A DNA stretch of 64,000 nt from Watersipora subatra (GCF_963576615.1 NC_088710.1:2460001-2524000); one strand, 5' to 3'; positions 22,396-35,013 are shown, counted from the first letter of the stretch. Notes: generated by a model from the letters alone, not told the origin. Made by a program: numbers and translations.

Positions 22396-25300
22396 CTACA
22401 AAGACAAACAATTGCTCTTTAGATGTCAACAGAAAAACCCATTTTCTTGTCTGCCACTCAAAGAAATTGACTAATGGCTTGAAGTTACCATTGTATGTAC
22501 GTTGTGATGCTGAATGTGATGGGAGACTGTCTACTACACACTGGAGTGCAAGAGGACTGTGTTGACATTTTAACAACGCAGCCAAACATGGCTAGTCTAC
22601 CACAACATTCAGGCAAGCGCATTGCAAGTATTTGCCATTCATATCTTGTAGTTGAATCAAGTCTTTACAGACAAAATTGATGGAATAGCGATGCTAAATT
22701 TGCGAGAACATCCCTTGTTTACTAGGAAAGCAGCATTCCAAGTGTGGTTAGCCTAGCAAAATGAATGTGCAAACATACAGACTCTTTGTCAGTCAAGTAA
22801 ACTAGTCAGGAACTTGGCGAATGGGAAGGGATACATCATAAATAAGTGACAGAGATATTGAATAGGTTTAACACAATGGTGTAAAGTTTACACCTAGTTT
22901 CACTGTAAACGAACTCGACCTGCTACCACAGAAGATGTGCTGAAAAGTTTACTCACATATATAAAAAGGTCATTGAGAAGCAATCCATAGGTTATCCAAA
23001 GTGCATTGCTCAACATCCCAAACATCAGCATCGTTAGGTCGAACCTTGCAGATTTGGCTTTCACTGCACTAATCTAAAATCGTGTAAACCAAAACTAGTT
23101 TGTTGGCAAATCACAACACTCCGAAGTGGCATAAAGCCAGTAGTTACTGATTTGCCTAATGGCATTCTGAATGACACAGTAATAACTCGCTGGATCATCC
23201 GAAGCAATTTCAAATAAAAGATATCAACCAAAAAAGTATTCATGTAAGGCAAAAATGGATCAGTTTGATGTTTTTGGAGTTGCTTTTCCTTATGTCAGTT
23301 TTTAATGCTTGAACTGACATACATGTAGCTGTGCAAATCAATTGTGACTTGAAGTTTTATATTCAGGGTTTTAAAATGGCTAGGCAAAGATGTCTAAGAA
23401 ACTTAGCGCTAATGCATTAATCTCTTTTTCCTTCTGATATTATATGAGATTATCACTTTTCAATACTACAAAGTAGAATTTTTAAATGCAAATACGAACA
23501 TATAAAAACAACAATTTGTGGCATAATGGGGTCATAACTAAATGCAGCCCGTAGCGAGTAAAAAGACTACATGACTTATTGTCATTTGGAGATATTTAGA
23601 CTGGTTGAATGCAGGCGCCTTTTATACATATATAGTAGAGCTGCCCCGATTTTGGTATCGGAATCGGTATCGGTGCCGATATGAGTGTCAAGTATCTGAA
23701 TCGGTATCGGCCGATCTTATCTTAAAAAATCTGAACCTTCCGATACTTTTTACAGATCAACCATTTAGCAGAAAACTGTATTTTAGCCTGCTATACTAAT
23801 AAAAAATCATCAGCTGTAAGCTTCTTACTTTTACTTAATGAATTTCAGGCCTGCCACACAATTTATTTCATGTCTATAGCCTGATCAACACAGCGAAGGA
23901 AACTTTTTAGCCAGAACGTAAACAAAAAGTGTGGTATTTCCCAATTACAGATAGGTTTTATTGCAAGCAATCACGAACAAGATAACAAAAGTGGGAAACA
24001 AGAACGCAGTGTAATATTTTTATTTGCTAGCATTACGAAAGTAATTTAAACAGTCGACGCATAAAGCTATCCATCACTCTCTTGATCCTGACGATACAAT
24101 GGATCGTTTGTATTGTACAAAAAACGGTAACCCCAGTGGCGTATCGGTATGTAACCTGTCCTCCAACATCTGTTACAAGGGAATCCCCCTTCAGTACGCT
24201 CGGCTACATTGATAATGATGGAAGAAAAGAGACGTCTTACTGAGATAATTGAATCACTAACGGTTTTTAAAAGAAACATTGATTTGCTCTAAACTTGTAC
24301 AGACACAGCAGTTCATTCAACAATAGAAGAGGGACTTCGTTATCACAGATAGAATTGTACCACTAACAGTAATTACCTTTATTTACAAATTACAAGAAAC
24401 ATGGACTGTTTTGTTACTACATGCACGGTATGTCAGTATGTGAATATGTATATATTTTTTTCCATAAATGCAAACAATTAAATACAATAATATTCATGTT
24501 TTCTTTGCATTATGTTTGTATTTGCATAATAAAATGAGTTACTATCTATGCAACACAAAAGATCTGAATCGGATTATTTTTCAATTAGGATCGGTATATC
24601 GGATCGGTATCTGAATCGGCTGGTGAATTTAGAATCGGGGCATCTCTAATATATAGCACCAATACTCTACATGCTTCTGTGATATTTGTGCTTTTATAGA
24701 GGTCATAAAATCAACCCAAAATACAAAATGATGAATCTCAAGCAAAGGTGCTACATATGAACTGATAATTGCTAGTCACTGTGGTTTATTAAGGTGCTTG
24801 TAGAAATGCCCATGTAAAAATGTCTAGCAGCCATACAAAAACTAACACTGCATAGTGATTGAGAAAACCTGATAAGCTACATACCACTTCAAGGATCGTC
24901 GAACAGTTCATAAGAAAGAAGATGGCACTGGTAGAGGATCCAATGAGATTGAGTCTCTCATCGAGCTGTGAGCTGTCGTAGCTGTGATAGGCACCATAGA
25001 GACCAGCTAGGTAGGTCGCAGCAACAGTCAAGTATATCATACAGTCTGTCTATAAAACAATAGCTGATTGCATGCTCTAATAGAACCAAGTGTTACCTAG
25101 CCTTCCTTGACAAACTGGTGATTTTGCAGAGTTGTCCCCGTTAAGCGGGGCGAGCAAAACAACAGCCTGTCACAAAACGCACTACACCTGATGCATCAGC
25201 TGCACTTGAAGGGAGTTGTTCTCTTCCGTCTATGCGGCTTGGCTGCGATGTTGTAGGTCGCTCCATTGGTAATCATAACGGATGTTGCGCTAAAGTTTAT

Positions 25301-28300
25301 ATAGAAAAAAAAGATAACTGTTCAACCTGAGACCAGTCTTTGTGGTAAACTTTAGTAGAACTTAGGAATAAAATAAATTAATAATAAAATCAATAAGAAC
25401 AAATAAAACTGACTGATACAAAAATAGAAATATAACTGACTGAGCGCACGAATAACGACATGTTTAGTCGCTGTTGTTGCCTAAGTTCCTAAGTTCTACT
25501 AAAGTTTACCACCGAGACTGGTATCTGGTTAAACTTTTATCTTATTTTTTCTACATAAATATCTGCGCGTCATCCGTTATGATTACTAATGGAGCGACCG
25601 ACAACATCGAAACCAAGCCGCATAGATGGAAGAGAACAACTCCCTTTCAGCTGATGCATCAGGTGCAGTGCTTATTGTGACGAGCTGTTGTTTTGCTCGC
25701 CGCACTTGCCGGGGGACAACTCCGCAAAAACAACAGTTTGTAAAGAGAGGCTAAGTGCTACTTTGCTATACAAGTTATAACAAGTTGTCTAACTAACCAG
25801 CATGAACTCATCAGTCAGAAGGAGACAAAATTACAGCTAAGGAAATGCCAAAAAGATGCATAAGGGATAAATGTCTATCCACGAAACACACGCACAACTT
25901 AGTAGCTATGGCAGTACATGAAACAGCATTTAAAAACAAAACCAACTTAAATACTACATGCTCTGCTTGCAGAATTGACACAGTTAAAGGTATGACACTT
26001 GCATTTTTCATTGTTTTACGCGGTACTAACTTTATCATGCTTACATGATGCCACAACCAATTATGGATTTGTCTCCCCTGTTCTGCACATCAGCATGATG
26101 ACATGTTGATGACTAGCCACTTTAATAGCTGACTATAAAATACATCATACTGAAGCTTTTAACGAAAAATTGTGGTTTTATATTTGAGGACAGTTAATGT
26201 TGAGTGTGCTTGAATGTGCCATTTTAGGGCAGTTAACTTTCAGTGTGTTTCAAAGTGCTACTTTTAAATATTGAAGATATTCATGAAAACAAAAATGTAA
26301 CTGGCATTGGCCTTGCTTGGAGCTAATGTAATGAGCGACATAATATTGCTTGTATTGAAAGGGAAATGACAATGCACCCATAATTATATTAAAAATAAAT
26401 TTGTTGTAACAAAGTTGGCTCACATAAATTTTTTCAAAAGTCTCAGCATAAAAAATCAAATCCATTTTTTAGTTAGTTCAGTCACGTTTCTCATTAACCT
26501 TCATACCTGCTCATGCACGAATGCACCAAATAATGATACACTTTTACATGAAGAAATTATTTTCCGTTAGTGTGAAGTTGTTGACCAGGTAACCATTTTA
26601 GCAAAGTAAGCACTCCCCGTTGCCACCACAACTATTTTAAGCAAACCAAATAAGCAAGAGTAAGCAACTACCACAATGCGCTGATCAATCATAAGAAGCT
26701 TGATCTGGCAACCTCTGTTACCCACTATCGTCCAATCTAAGAAGCAGCAATTGCATGCTCAACGATGCTTATACGAACAGTAATAAGAGTTTCAAGGAAT
26801 ATCAGCAGTGCCCATTTTGGAATATGGACGACAATGTACTTGCAGAGGCGTACTTGATAGAGAACTGAAACAAAGAGACACAAGTACTGACCATTAAACT
26901 ATTCGAACACAACTAGTTAAATGCTGACCTCTGAAGCCTATATAAAAAATCATTCAAATATCAAAAATATGAAGTTGCCTACACTGAGATTGACTACGGA
27001 TTAGGCTTGCAAGAGAAAACAACCAACAACAAAGCACATTCAAATAGGTCTTTTGCGTCAACACTGTATGGTCAGTATGCTTGAAAAAAGGAGTTTTGCT
27101 AAAGAATCTCTGGGAACAGAAAAAAATAATCTTTTGCCAAGGATTCTTTGCATAAAAGGCTTGTTGTTGACAAGCCATGAATTGTTAAAGATATCTGTAT
27201 CCCTGATAACAAGTTACCTGTAATCCAGCGAGTAGAATGAAGGAAAGGACATAGTATGTGTTGGTGAGCACCTGGAGGCCATTCAGAACATAGAGTGTAG
27301 GGTTGTTCTGGAGCAGCCCATAGGCAAACATTCCGACAGCCCTGGTGGAACAGACAGTATATTGTCAAAAATTGGCTGAATGGGTGCTGTACATTTCCAC
27401 AGGCGGCAGTTGGGCTTGCTCTGTTCAGTATTACATAGCAACTGGGACCATCAGGTACATTGTTAGGTAGCACCTGAGACAGTCTTGTACATTGGCATGT
27501 AGCAACAGGGGCTGCCCCGTACATTGTCACATGGCACCTGAGACTGTCATGTACATTGTCACATAGCACCTGAGACTGCCCCGTACATTGTCACATAGCA
27601 CCTGAGACTGTCATGTACATTGTCACATGGCACCTGAGACTGTCCTGTGCATTGTCACATGGCACCTGGGTGTAACAGTCAATGTTACGATACTAAAGGC
27701 TCTCTTTATGTGAAAAAGTTGTGATCAAGTTAAATAGGCTACAAAAGGCAAATGCTTCATCCCCTGCTGGTCAACTCTCCGTTGAGGTCAACTCTCCGTT
27801 GAGACAGCTATGCAATGAATTAGTCCTTGGCTAAGCTAACTCCATTGTGAAATAATCAAAGCGAGTAAATTGAGGAAATTAAATTAGAAATCTAGACTAC
27901 TGCAACCCTCTAGAATGTTCTAGAATGAACATAGACACTTGTAATTAATATTTTTATCACAAGTTCTGAGTGACTGAACTATTTCACTCTGTCTGATTAA
28001 CTAGACAAACACAATCTCCATACTGCACACAGCAACACATTACGCATTCAAAATAGGTCTGTTATCATTGCTGCAGATTTCACAGCACTGTATTCTTGGA
28101 TGAAGAGTTTGGTTTTAATATAGCCAATCCACACTGAGCATCGTATAGCACAAAATAAAAGCTGCACACTAGGAACAACTGGCGGACATGTTTTTCAAAT
28201 GCTCATGTTCTTATAAGAAACATTAATTAAAATGCAAACATCCTTTTATTGATATGACTCACCCACATAGCCCGATGATGAAAAATAGTGTAGGCCACCC

Positions 28301-28563
28301 TGCAGTCTTTCCAGTTTTCCACATTTTCAGCGAACCAGGACTACAACAGCAGAGACCAGACACTAACTATCTGATACAATTGTATCAACAATAATCGACA
28401 ACGTCACTTTATGAGCCAGTAATATAAATTGTATATAATTATAAAGGAACACACGTGACAAGTATTTGTAACTTATGAGTGCTATAAAGAATGGAGCAAC
28501 TCACATTCCAGCGAGAATGTTAAAAAGTCCAACGGCTTGCAGGGAACGCTCCAAAACCTCCAT
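22306..28563 (-). CDS. SLC50A1: SWEET/SLC50-type sugar transporter
   Basis: Bidirectional sugar uniporter family of the plasma and Golgi membranes, built from two three-helix MtN3/saliva repeats joined by a linker helix. Six exons (28505-28563, 28263-28340, 27218-27341, 24885-25049, 22957-23073, 22306-22395) join in phase to 210 residues; animal relatives are about 220. First repeat: LQAVGLFNILAG, then PGSLKMWKTGKTAGWPTLFF in the place of the conserved proline/K-S/T motif, then YGLLQNNPTLYVLNGLQ, the usual TM3 with its Asn. Second repeat: STSAIFFLMNCSTILEVI, then ALWITYGLLLNDLFIY and the last helix FVVIGLMKIILMF. The second repeat has MNC where the family usually has a proline. The first ATG at 28563 is used; the frame is open a little further upstream, so the N-terminus could be longer. 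Confidence 0.88.
22957..23073 (-). CDS. SLC50A1: SWEET exon 5
   Basis: Residues 143-181: ISAVKAKSARFDLTMLMFGM then LSNALWITYGLLLNDLFIY. Phase 0 at both ends; acceptor GATTTTAG, donor GTGAGT. Confidence 0.88.
23636..24648. mobile_element. hAT-type element with perfect 8-bp duplication (SWEET intron)
   Basis: ATATATAG occurs at 23628-23635 and again at 24649-24656. Between them the ends are inverted: TAGAGCTGCCCCGATT at the left and AATCGGGGCATCTCTA at the right, with multiple internal ATCGGTATCGG motifs near both ends. An 8-bp target duplication with such ends is hAT-like. No transposase is seen; it is non-autonomous. Confidence 0.85.
24885..25049 (-). CDS. SLC50A1: SWEET exon 4
   Basis: Residues 88-142, from TDCMIYLTVAATYLAGLYGA through LNLIGSSTSAIFFLMNCSTI to LEV: the linker helix and first helix of the second repeat. 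Acceptor TTTTATAG, donor GTATGT, phase 0. Confidence 0.88.
25097..25752. mobile_element. Long-armed foldback element (SWEET intron)
   Basis: Arms of roughly 250 bp are inverted copies (for example AGAGTTGTCCCCG near 25130 against CGGGGGACAACTCC near 25714; GGTCGCTCCATTGGTAATCA near 25257 against its inverse near 25583). The 9-bp flanks AAGTGTTAC (25088-25096) and AAGTGCTAC (25753-25761) differ by one base, as expected for an older 9-bp duplication. Long inverted arms with 9-bp duplication suggest a Mutator-like foldback element (inference). Confidence 0.75.
25762..27217. other. SWEET intron 3 remainder, nothing recognised
   Basis: AT-rich sequence without protein motifs or clear repeat ends. 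Confidence 0.5.
27218..27341 (-). CDS. SLC50A1: SWEET exon 3
   Basis: Residues 46-87: AVGMFAYGLLQNNPTLYVLN then GLQVLTNTYYVLSFILLAGLQ. Acceptor TTCCACCAG, donor GTAACT. Confidence 0.9.
27389..27670. repeat. 32-bp minisatellite, about nine copies (SWEET intron)
   Basis: The unit contains GTACATTGTCACATAGCACC and GAGACTG and recurs every 32 bp, with divergence rising toward the low-coordinate end. It begins 48 bp from the SWEET exon at 27341. A minus-strand open frame across it (27099-27569) is a by-product. Confidence 0.9.
28263..28340 (-). CDS. SLC50A1: SWEET exon 2
   Basis: Residues 20-46: PGSLKMWKTGKTAGWPTLFF then IIGLCG. Acceptor CTGTTGTAG, donor GTGAGT; 1+75+2 bases fit the phases of both neighbours. 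Confidence 0.9.
28505..28563 (-). CDS. SLC50A1: SWEET exon 1 (first coding)
   Basis: MEVLERSLQAVGLFNILAG plus two bases of the next codon; donor GTGAGT. An acceptor-like TATTGCAG about 37 bp upstream of the ATG leaves open a 5' extension. Confidence 0.8.
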
Positions 28564-28722
28564 GTTGAAGAGCCTGCAGGTTGCTTTCACAAATCTGCAA
28601 TATGTTTGAGTATGAAGGAGCTAGCAAGTCGCGTCTTACATAGCGTACACCTAGCTAACTAGCAAGGTAACTGTTTGCTGCTTAATCGTGGTCCAAACAA
28701 GGTGATAATCAAACCATGGTTA

Positions 28723-30171
28723 CCATAAAACCTGTATTTGAACGCCATCTTTATTTGAACGTCACCTCTATTCGAACACCACTATGGGAAAAGAGTCGCA
28801 AAATTGAGGGCCAACCTTGAATTGAATGCCACTTATATTTGACTGCTACTATTTGAAGTACTTGATCTTTACAAACTCATAATAGCAAGTGATCAGTACT
28901 ATAAAGTGTCCACAAAACCATACTAATGAAGACTCCATTACATCAGTAACAATTATTTCGTTTGTTGTTTCAGTTCGCATCAAAGTCCATTCTCCAACTC
29001 CGAAAAGGATAAAAACGTTTTTAACCTTTCACGATAAAACATTAAAAACTTTGATTGCAACTCCATAGAAATAATTAGTAACTGTATCAGGCTAAAATTA
29101 GTTCCTTTTTCAACACGGTCTTGATATTTCGATGTACAATGTATGTAAAAAACAAAGTTTTCACATTTACAATGGAGTCTCCGCTACTACGAATTTTGAG
29201 GCAAGTTTGATTACGCGCAGTTTGTCTTTATTTGCATAGAAGTGTCTATTCAAAATGTCGTTGCGTACAAGTTTTGCTGTTTTAAAAAATTGTTTGTACT
29301 CAGACAGGTTGAGGTCAGAAAATACTGTGGAAGGTATTGAACAGACAGAAGAATATGAAATGGTTCCAAATAAATGTGATAAGCCAAACACAACTGACCG
29401 AGCAAACGATGCTAATATTTTTATTTTGAAAATGTTAATATTTTTTCTAAATGGTAATTTTTGTTTCTGCATGTATTATAGTTATCGTTTGTTTATGACA
29501 CTTGTTCTTGAATATATATTTGTAGTATTTGATAGAATATTATTATTATAAAACTTATAAATTTGCAGATTTATAGCATATTGGTTGATAGTATTAATGC
29601 GGTAATCTGAACTCAGCGTACAATGGATCAACGCTCATAGCTTGTTCTATTGCACATACAAAGCCAGCTTTGGATTCCAACTGTAGCAAACAAATTGATG
29701 AGTGCAATGAACTTTTATGCAACCTTATTAAATATAGTTTCAAAATGAAAATGACTTCAAATTTAAAATGAAATAAAAAACTTGAAAGCTCCAACAAATT
29801 GCAGCCCAGGCTATAAGATGCTAGGTTCGATAAGATGGTAGATTAAATGCAAGCAATAGATATCAAATGGTAGAAACATGTATCAGCTTAGTCGTACATA
29901 TTCATTCAGAAATCTATAAGTTGGAGGTAAGCTGGCGAATTTCCTACATCCAAAAGGGTTAATGTCACACCGCCCGAAGGAGAGTGCAAAACATAGGTGA
30001 CATGACACTCGACTTGCCATAAAAGAGTTAAATTTATTTTTTTAACATTCTGACAAGGTGTTTAAAAAATACAATGCCACCCTTTATTTAAAAGTCACCT
30101 TCAATAAAGCGCCAATCTAAGGAAAGGGTTGAAAAATAGAGCGTCATGGTATCCAGGTAAAGGTTTTACTG
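28723..30171. mobile_element. CTGTAAAACC-end element, copy 2
   Basis: Left end CATAAAACCTGTATTTGAAC, right end TCCAGGTAAAGGTTTTACTG. Sub-terminal CACCTCTATTCGAACACCAC and inverse blocks are present, and the 29310-29990 segment is homologous to 44455-45110 and 21000-21500. Diverged and non-coding. Confidence 0.7.
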
Positions 30172-30410
30172 TAAATCCAGTTCCCACCTGTCTTTGGGAA
30201 GTTATGCTCACGTACACACATATGGCGCTTTCATCCCAATGTATGGTTATAGCATCTATCTAGACTTTGCTTATATCAAGTTTAGCAGCAGATCCTTGTG
30301 AGTCAAAACAATCACAATAAGTTGTTGTCCGAAATAATAGTTTTTCTTTCAACTAAGATATACATAGCTGAATGTATATATGGGAATGGCAGTTATCCCT
30401 CTTGCATACT

Positions 30411-30824
30411 AGCAGAATTCCCGGTGTCGCGCAGATAATAAGAATCAGCTTATAAACAATGACAGGTAAAATTTACTTGCCTGCCACTTGCCATTGGCCT
30501 GGCACATTGTCAATGACTAATTTTAGTAAGCTAGCAGTTTGAGTAACTTACTAATAAGAGCCGTGAGACCAAGCATAAAATGGCATTACACCATAACGTG
30601 ATGCTATGCGTATTTTAACTTGGGACAACCAATCATATCGCCAAATAAATTCAATATACCTCACATAGCTTAATTGGTAAGATATTTGCCCGGCGAACGG
30701 GAGCTTCCGAGATCAAATCCAGCATGAAACGAATATTTCTTTCCTAAGTTTTACAGCTATAGCTGGTCAAACCAAAACACATATACATACGCACAGACTT
30801 TGAGATTTATATATATATATAGGT
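30411..30824 (+). mobile_element. tRNA-headed SINE-like/RTE-like copy 1
   Basis: Shares blocks with 35430-35837 and 51812-52165: CCTGGCACATTG, GCTATGCGTATTTTAACT and a tail with CATACGCACAGACTTTGAGA followed by a TA run. It includes the tRNA-like segment at 30663-30725. No reverse transcriptase is seen. Confidence 0.6.
30663..30725 (+). repeat. tRNA-like segment of SINE (box A and box B)
   Basis: TAGCTTAATTGG at 30666-30677 fits an RNA polymerase III box A, and GAGATCAAATCC at 30709-30720 fits a degenerate box B. A diverged partner starts TAGCTTAAATGG at 52039. Acceptor-stem pairing is poor, so this is a tRNA-derived promoter rather than a tRNA gene. Confidence 0.55.
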
Positions 30825-30970
30825 ATACATGTAGTATAATGTATAACAAAAAGAGTTTTTAGCTGTTAGTTAACCATTACTGATCAGTTTTAAACAGACA
30901 TAGGACTGCTCTCCTTAGATGATAACTTCTGACAGTTATCACCTGATAAGGATTTCTTCAGAAAGCTTAA

Positions 30971-31854
30971 AGGTTGACTTGCAACAAAATTCACATTACA
31001 GTTATTTGTTATCATAAGATTCACCATGTCTTACTATGTTGTGTTGTAGGTGCAAAATATATGGGAATGTGATTACAAGCTCTTAAAAGCTAAAAAACGA
31101 ACAGTTAATCGCAGCCAAACGAGACCGCCGTAGTTTGGATTCGCTTTCCAAAACGGCTCAAATGGGACGTAGTTGTTACAGGATGGTTTCTGTTTACCCT
31201 TTCATGCAACCTCATTCGTCGAAATATTTTCACAAATATACTTCACGCATTCAATAAAACCATGTTTATTGTTCTTCCGCGTCTGTTTTATCGTCATTGT
31301 AATGCTGTCACTTTTAGTAGTGATATCTTATAACGTACCGTAAAAATTCATTTAATTTTTTAACCTTACCTTGAAGGAGTACATAATTATTATTGTCTGA
31401 TAATCATGATGAGCCTGTTGGTCACCTGTGATAATCGAAAAGTGCAGCAAAAATTATTTGCGAAGTATTGGGTCACATGATTAGATTACGACTTGACGAT
31501 TAGATAATGCCGAAACAAAACTGTAAAGCAGCGAGCATCTATATTTGATACGGAGTCTTCGGTAAAACCCGAAGTGTTTGTCATAAACTAGTGCTACGAT
31601 AAGCTTTATATCGAGCTTTTTATTGACCTTTCAATTCACATGAGAACATCACGTGACAAGACGATAACCAAACCGTAATGACTACATCAGAGAAATAAAC
31701 AGATTCCAATCTACGGCGGCTTTTTCGTTTTTGAGCTTTTAAGAGCTTGTAATCACATTTCCACATATTTGGCACCTACAACACAACAGAGTAAGACATG
31801 GTGAATCTTTTGATACCAAATAACTGTAATGTGAATTTTGTTGCAAGTCAACCT
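30971..31854. mobile_element. Kolobok-derived non-autonomous element, copy 2
   Basis: Flanked by intact TTAA at 30967-30970 and 31855-31858. Ends AGGTTGACTTGCAACAAAAT and its inverse. It lacks the transposase-coding centre of 16095-20140 and aligns with 8057-8964 along its length, so both derive from the same kind of internal deletion. Confidence 0.88.
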
Positions 31855-31858
31855 TTAA

Positions 31859-34788
31859 TGAAGTTCACCTGATGAGAGCGATGTAACTAATTTGAATACA
31901 AAAATATTCCAACATGCGGGTTTCTACTAGTTACACTCCCTCAAAAGATTAGAACATTGCCCACACTTTAAAAGTGTCAGGTGAACCAGCGCAGTACATT
32001 TAGGTGACCTGATGTGTGCATCAACAGTGATTCCTGATAAAATAGCAACTATTGTAATTGAACAAGGTAGTCAATGGTTTGGTGCTCTTGCTTGCACATG
32101 ATAGCTATTAGAGTTTTAAAAAACAGTGTGGCGTGCTCAATGAAAATTTTTTTTATTAAAAACACACTTATCAGCAATTAAACTTGATTATTGCGCTTAT
32201 GACATTTTACAGATTCTAACAACCTTCATACAGACTAATAAGTGATAGATAGGTAATGTATTTGTTATAATGTTATGGTTAAAATTGTGAGCTCCAAAGC
32301 AAATGAAATGGAACAGAGAGGAGGGTTTTACCTTTGCCCACATTATGTCATTACTATTTCAGTAACCAAATTGTATTACCTTTGCAAAGTGTTATTAATC
32401 ATGGTACCCAATGAATCTTATTATTTTTAAGCATTGTCATAACCTATTTGTAGTCTATCTGCTTCATAAAAAACTTATGAAGGTGAAGTAAACAAAAAAG
32501 CTAGAAGAGTCATACACTTGAACAAAGTAATGACCCTGAAATAAACCTTTTGAGCGAATGTAAGTTTGGTACTACAAGCTGTAGTCGGAGCGAAAGATCT
32601 CGAAGGAAGTTATCGGCCAAACAGCAACAGAAGCTAATGCCAGCTCTAGCTCACGTCTATGTATCTTTGTAGGTTGCTATTGAGGTCACCGCAGAGAGCA
32701 AACATTTCTAGGGCATTCCTCACTTGTGTAAGGAGGATGCTGGCGATGAGAGCGAGTATCACACCGCTTGCAAAACTGCTTATCTAGAGACCTCCGAGGA
32801 GACAGGCCATGACTAGGAGGTGCCTCAGTCTGACACGCATGTCGTCGAGTGTTGACGTAGCTTGTGCTGCTTCAGCACATCTTGAACAAGAAGCTGAGCA
32901 CTGTACTGAGAACCGCACACTCGACAATGGTAAAGCCGCTTGTGCTTTTACAGGTCACAAAGACCACTTGTTTTGAAAAAACATCCCACACAGGATCACA
33001 CCCTCGCACTCAGGTAAAATGGGAAGTATTTCTAGGTAATAGTCAGGTGTACTAGCGATGTCTCTATTGTAATGGGATGTAAAAGACATTAAAATTGTTG
33101 ACTATTGCATGTTTATAGTAAATTCTAATTAATTGGTATATGTAATTTTCTTTACCTTATTAGGTATATTGCCTAATCATAGCCGGTAGGCTCTACCTAT
33201 ATTGGTTTCAACTAAGCACTTGTGTTTCCTTAGTTCTCTTCGGTATACAAGGCCTGTGCATTAGACCTATTCGACAGTCTATTTGTGCCATGTTCAGTTT
33301 GGTTCTTTATAAACTTTATAATTCGTCCACTAAAAAACATTAATTGAATCATTAGCAGGCCAATTACACTAGTTAGATAGAACACTAGTTAACTCTGTTT
33401 GTCCTTTTTTTGTTTTGCCATTATAGCCCATGGAATAGGTCAACAATTTCAAAGCTGCAGTCATTTTAGGTTTCAGGAAATGACTAGTGGGTTTTACATG
33501 TCCATGACTCTTGGTAATATACATGGTGGAATAAGGCAGCGAACTATAGAGATGTCTGCTCAAGCGTATTAACTTAGCTAGACAAGTGGCGTTTGAAAAG
33601 GTAGCAGATACCACCTAGTTGCATTTTTTTTAAATAACCTAAAAAGTTGAGTAAATTAGAGATAAGGTTCAGGTGGTTGAAATTATGCGTGTATCGTATT
33701 AATGAGCTATCCCTTCCCTATGAGCAGTTACGACCAGCACCTCCAATTTAGCCATACTAGTCTTCAAGCCAACTCAGCCAGGCCAGTCTTGAGTAACAGT
33801 TAACAAGGCCTAAGCTCAATCTAACTCAGTTCAATTCAATTCGACTAGTATTCAAACCAACAAAGTGCTGCAGTAAACCCTTCTAAATTTTTGCATCATT
33901 TCACTGAAAGCTCATTTGCAAGTTAGTCGGCAGAAAGGTTACCCAGCTAAATTGCACAAAAAACCTAGCGTCTCCTAGCTAGCTCCGGCCATGAGTTGCA
34001 AGCAAAACACCTGCCCCTCCTAAAATTCAAGCGAAAAACTGAAGCGCAGAAACAAAATCCTCAAAACGAACGCAATGGCACTTTTGGTATTGAAAGGAAA
34101 CAGATCATCCTGTCAAATTGCAAATGAACGTACTCCAAAATACCACCCTATATATGATGAGTGTTCCTATAGGGTGGGCCCTTTAGCACTCCTATAGGGG
34201 CTTCTACTACACTTTTTAATTTTCCCAAACCTTCTATTTTTTCTTTGTGCTCATGCCAATATTTGGCAATTGCTTGGTCCACCAGATGCTGACTGTAACT
34301 TTTTCATCATTCGCTAGAGCTTATGTAATACTATCAGATCAGAAATTGTCCCACTAAAATCCTCAAAATGAGGCTGCAGTGTGGGAACTCTTTGCAAAAA
34401 CTCTGCACGACGTTTTAATTTTACTTTTGTTAGTGATTATACTTTTTTTCAGAATTCTTTCAAATTACTGTTAAATAGTCTGCCTCGGTGAGTTGGTGTT
34501 ATTAGATGATAATCAAAGATATAAAAAAACTATTAACAGCCGACGATATTATCAGGAGCAAAAAACTCCTTCAACTTCCACAACAGTCACACGTTTTGCA
34601 AACTCTCACAGTATAAAACCAATTTATCCGGTAGAGTGGCGAATGATTAAATAAATACGTCATGAGCAAGCGTGTTACTGATAACCTAGAGTAAGCTCAG
34701 GTCAATACGTGTGCAGTCACAGAACGCAACCCAAGGTCTTTTAATTTGAAATGTCATGTTGCGAGGGGTTATCTACATTTGTGGAACC
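31859..34788. other. Mostly featureless intergenic sequence
   Basis: Apart from the weak exon-like segment at 32640-32930, no gene or repeat end is recognised. A short AT-flanked CCTATAGG repeat occurs around 34165-34200. Confidence 0.45.
32640..32930 (-). pseudogene. Possible membrane-protein exon remnant with in-frame stop
   Basis: On the minus strand one frame reads AEAAQATSTLDDMRVRLRHL then LVMACLLGGL, a TAG, then FASGVILALIASILLTQVRN and ALEMFALCGDLNSNLQRYID before a stop. The composition (hydrophobic helices, amphipathic DDMRVRLRH, balanced codons, higher GC than its surroundings) looks protein-like. The internal stop argues for decay. The family is not recognised; chance is possible. 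Confidence 0.3.
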
Positions 34789-35013
34789 CTACCTATTTGT
34801 CGCTGCTGTCTGAATAACGCGCCTATTCAATTTAGAAGGGCATAAACTCGACCATGAACTTTGTGCACAAAAACCTCGGCTTATTTCGTGAACGAACTTT
34901 GAGGCTAAGTTTGGTAGCCTGTAACAAACAGTGCGCGATGCATAAAGTTCCTTAGCAATGGACAGCACTGTGTAGATCAAAGAATCACAGGCTTTATCGA
35001 CCGCTGCATACAT
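34789..35013 (-). other. Orphan 74-codon open frame ending at a donor-like site
   Basis: Starts MYAAVDKACDSLIYTVLSIA and runs to TAATNR, where the sequence AATAG/GTAGGG could be a splice donor. It has more CpG and GC than its neighbours. It could be a first exon of an unrecognised gene; no homologue is recognised and no downstream exon was identified. Confidence 0.25.

Noticed and set aside
27099-27569. 156-codon minus-strand open frame
   Set aside because: Overlaps SWEET exon 3 in another frame and continues through the 32-bp minisatellite; the exon's real frame is clear.
30663-30725. tRNA gene
   Set aside because: Box A and B are present but acceptor and T stems do not pair well; it sits in a repeated SINE-like unit with a diverged copy at 52033.
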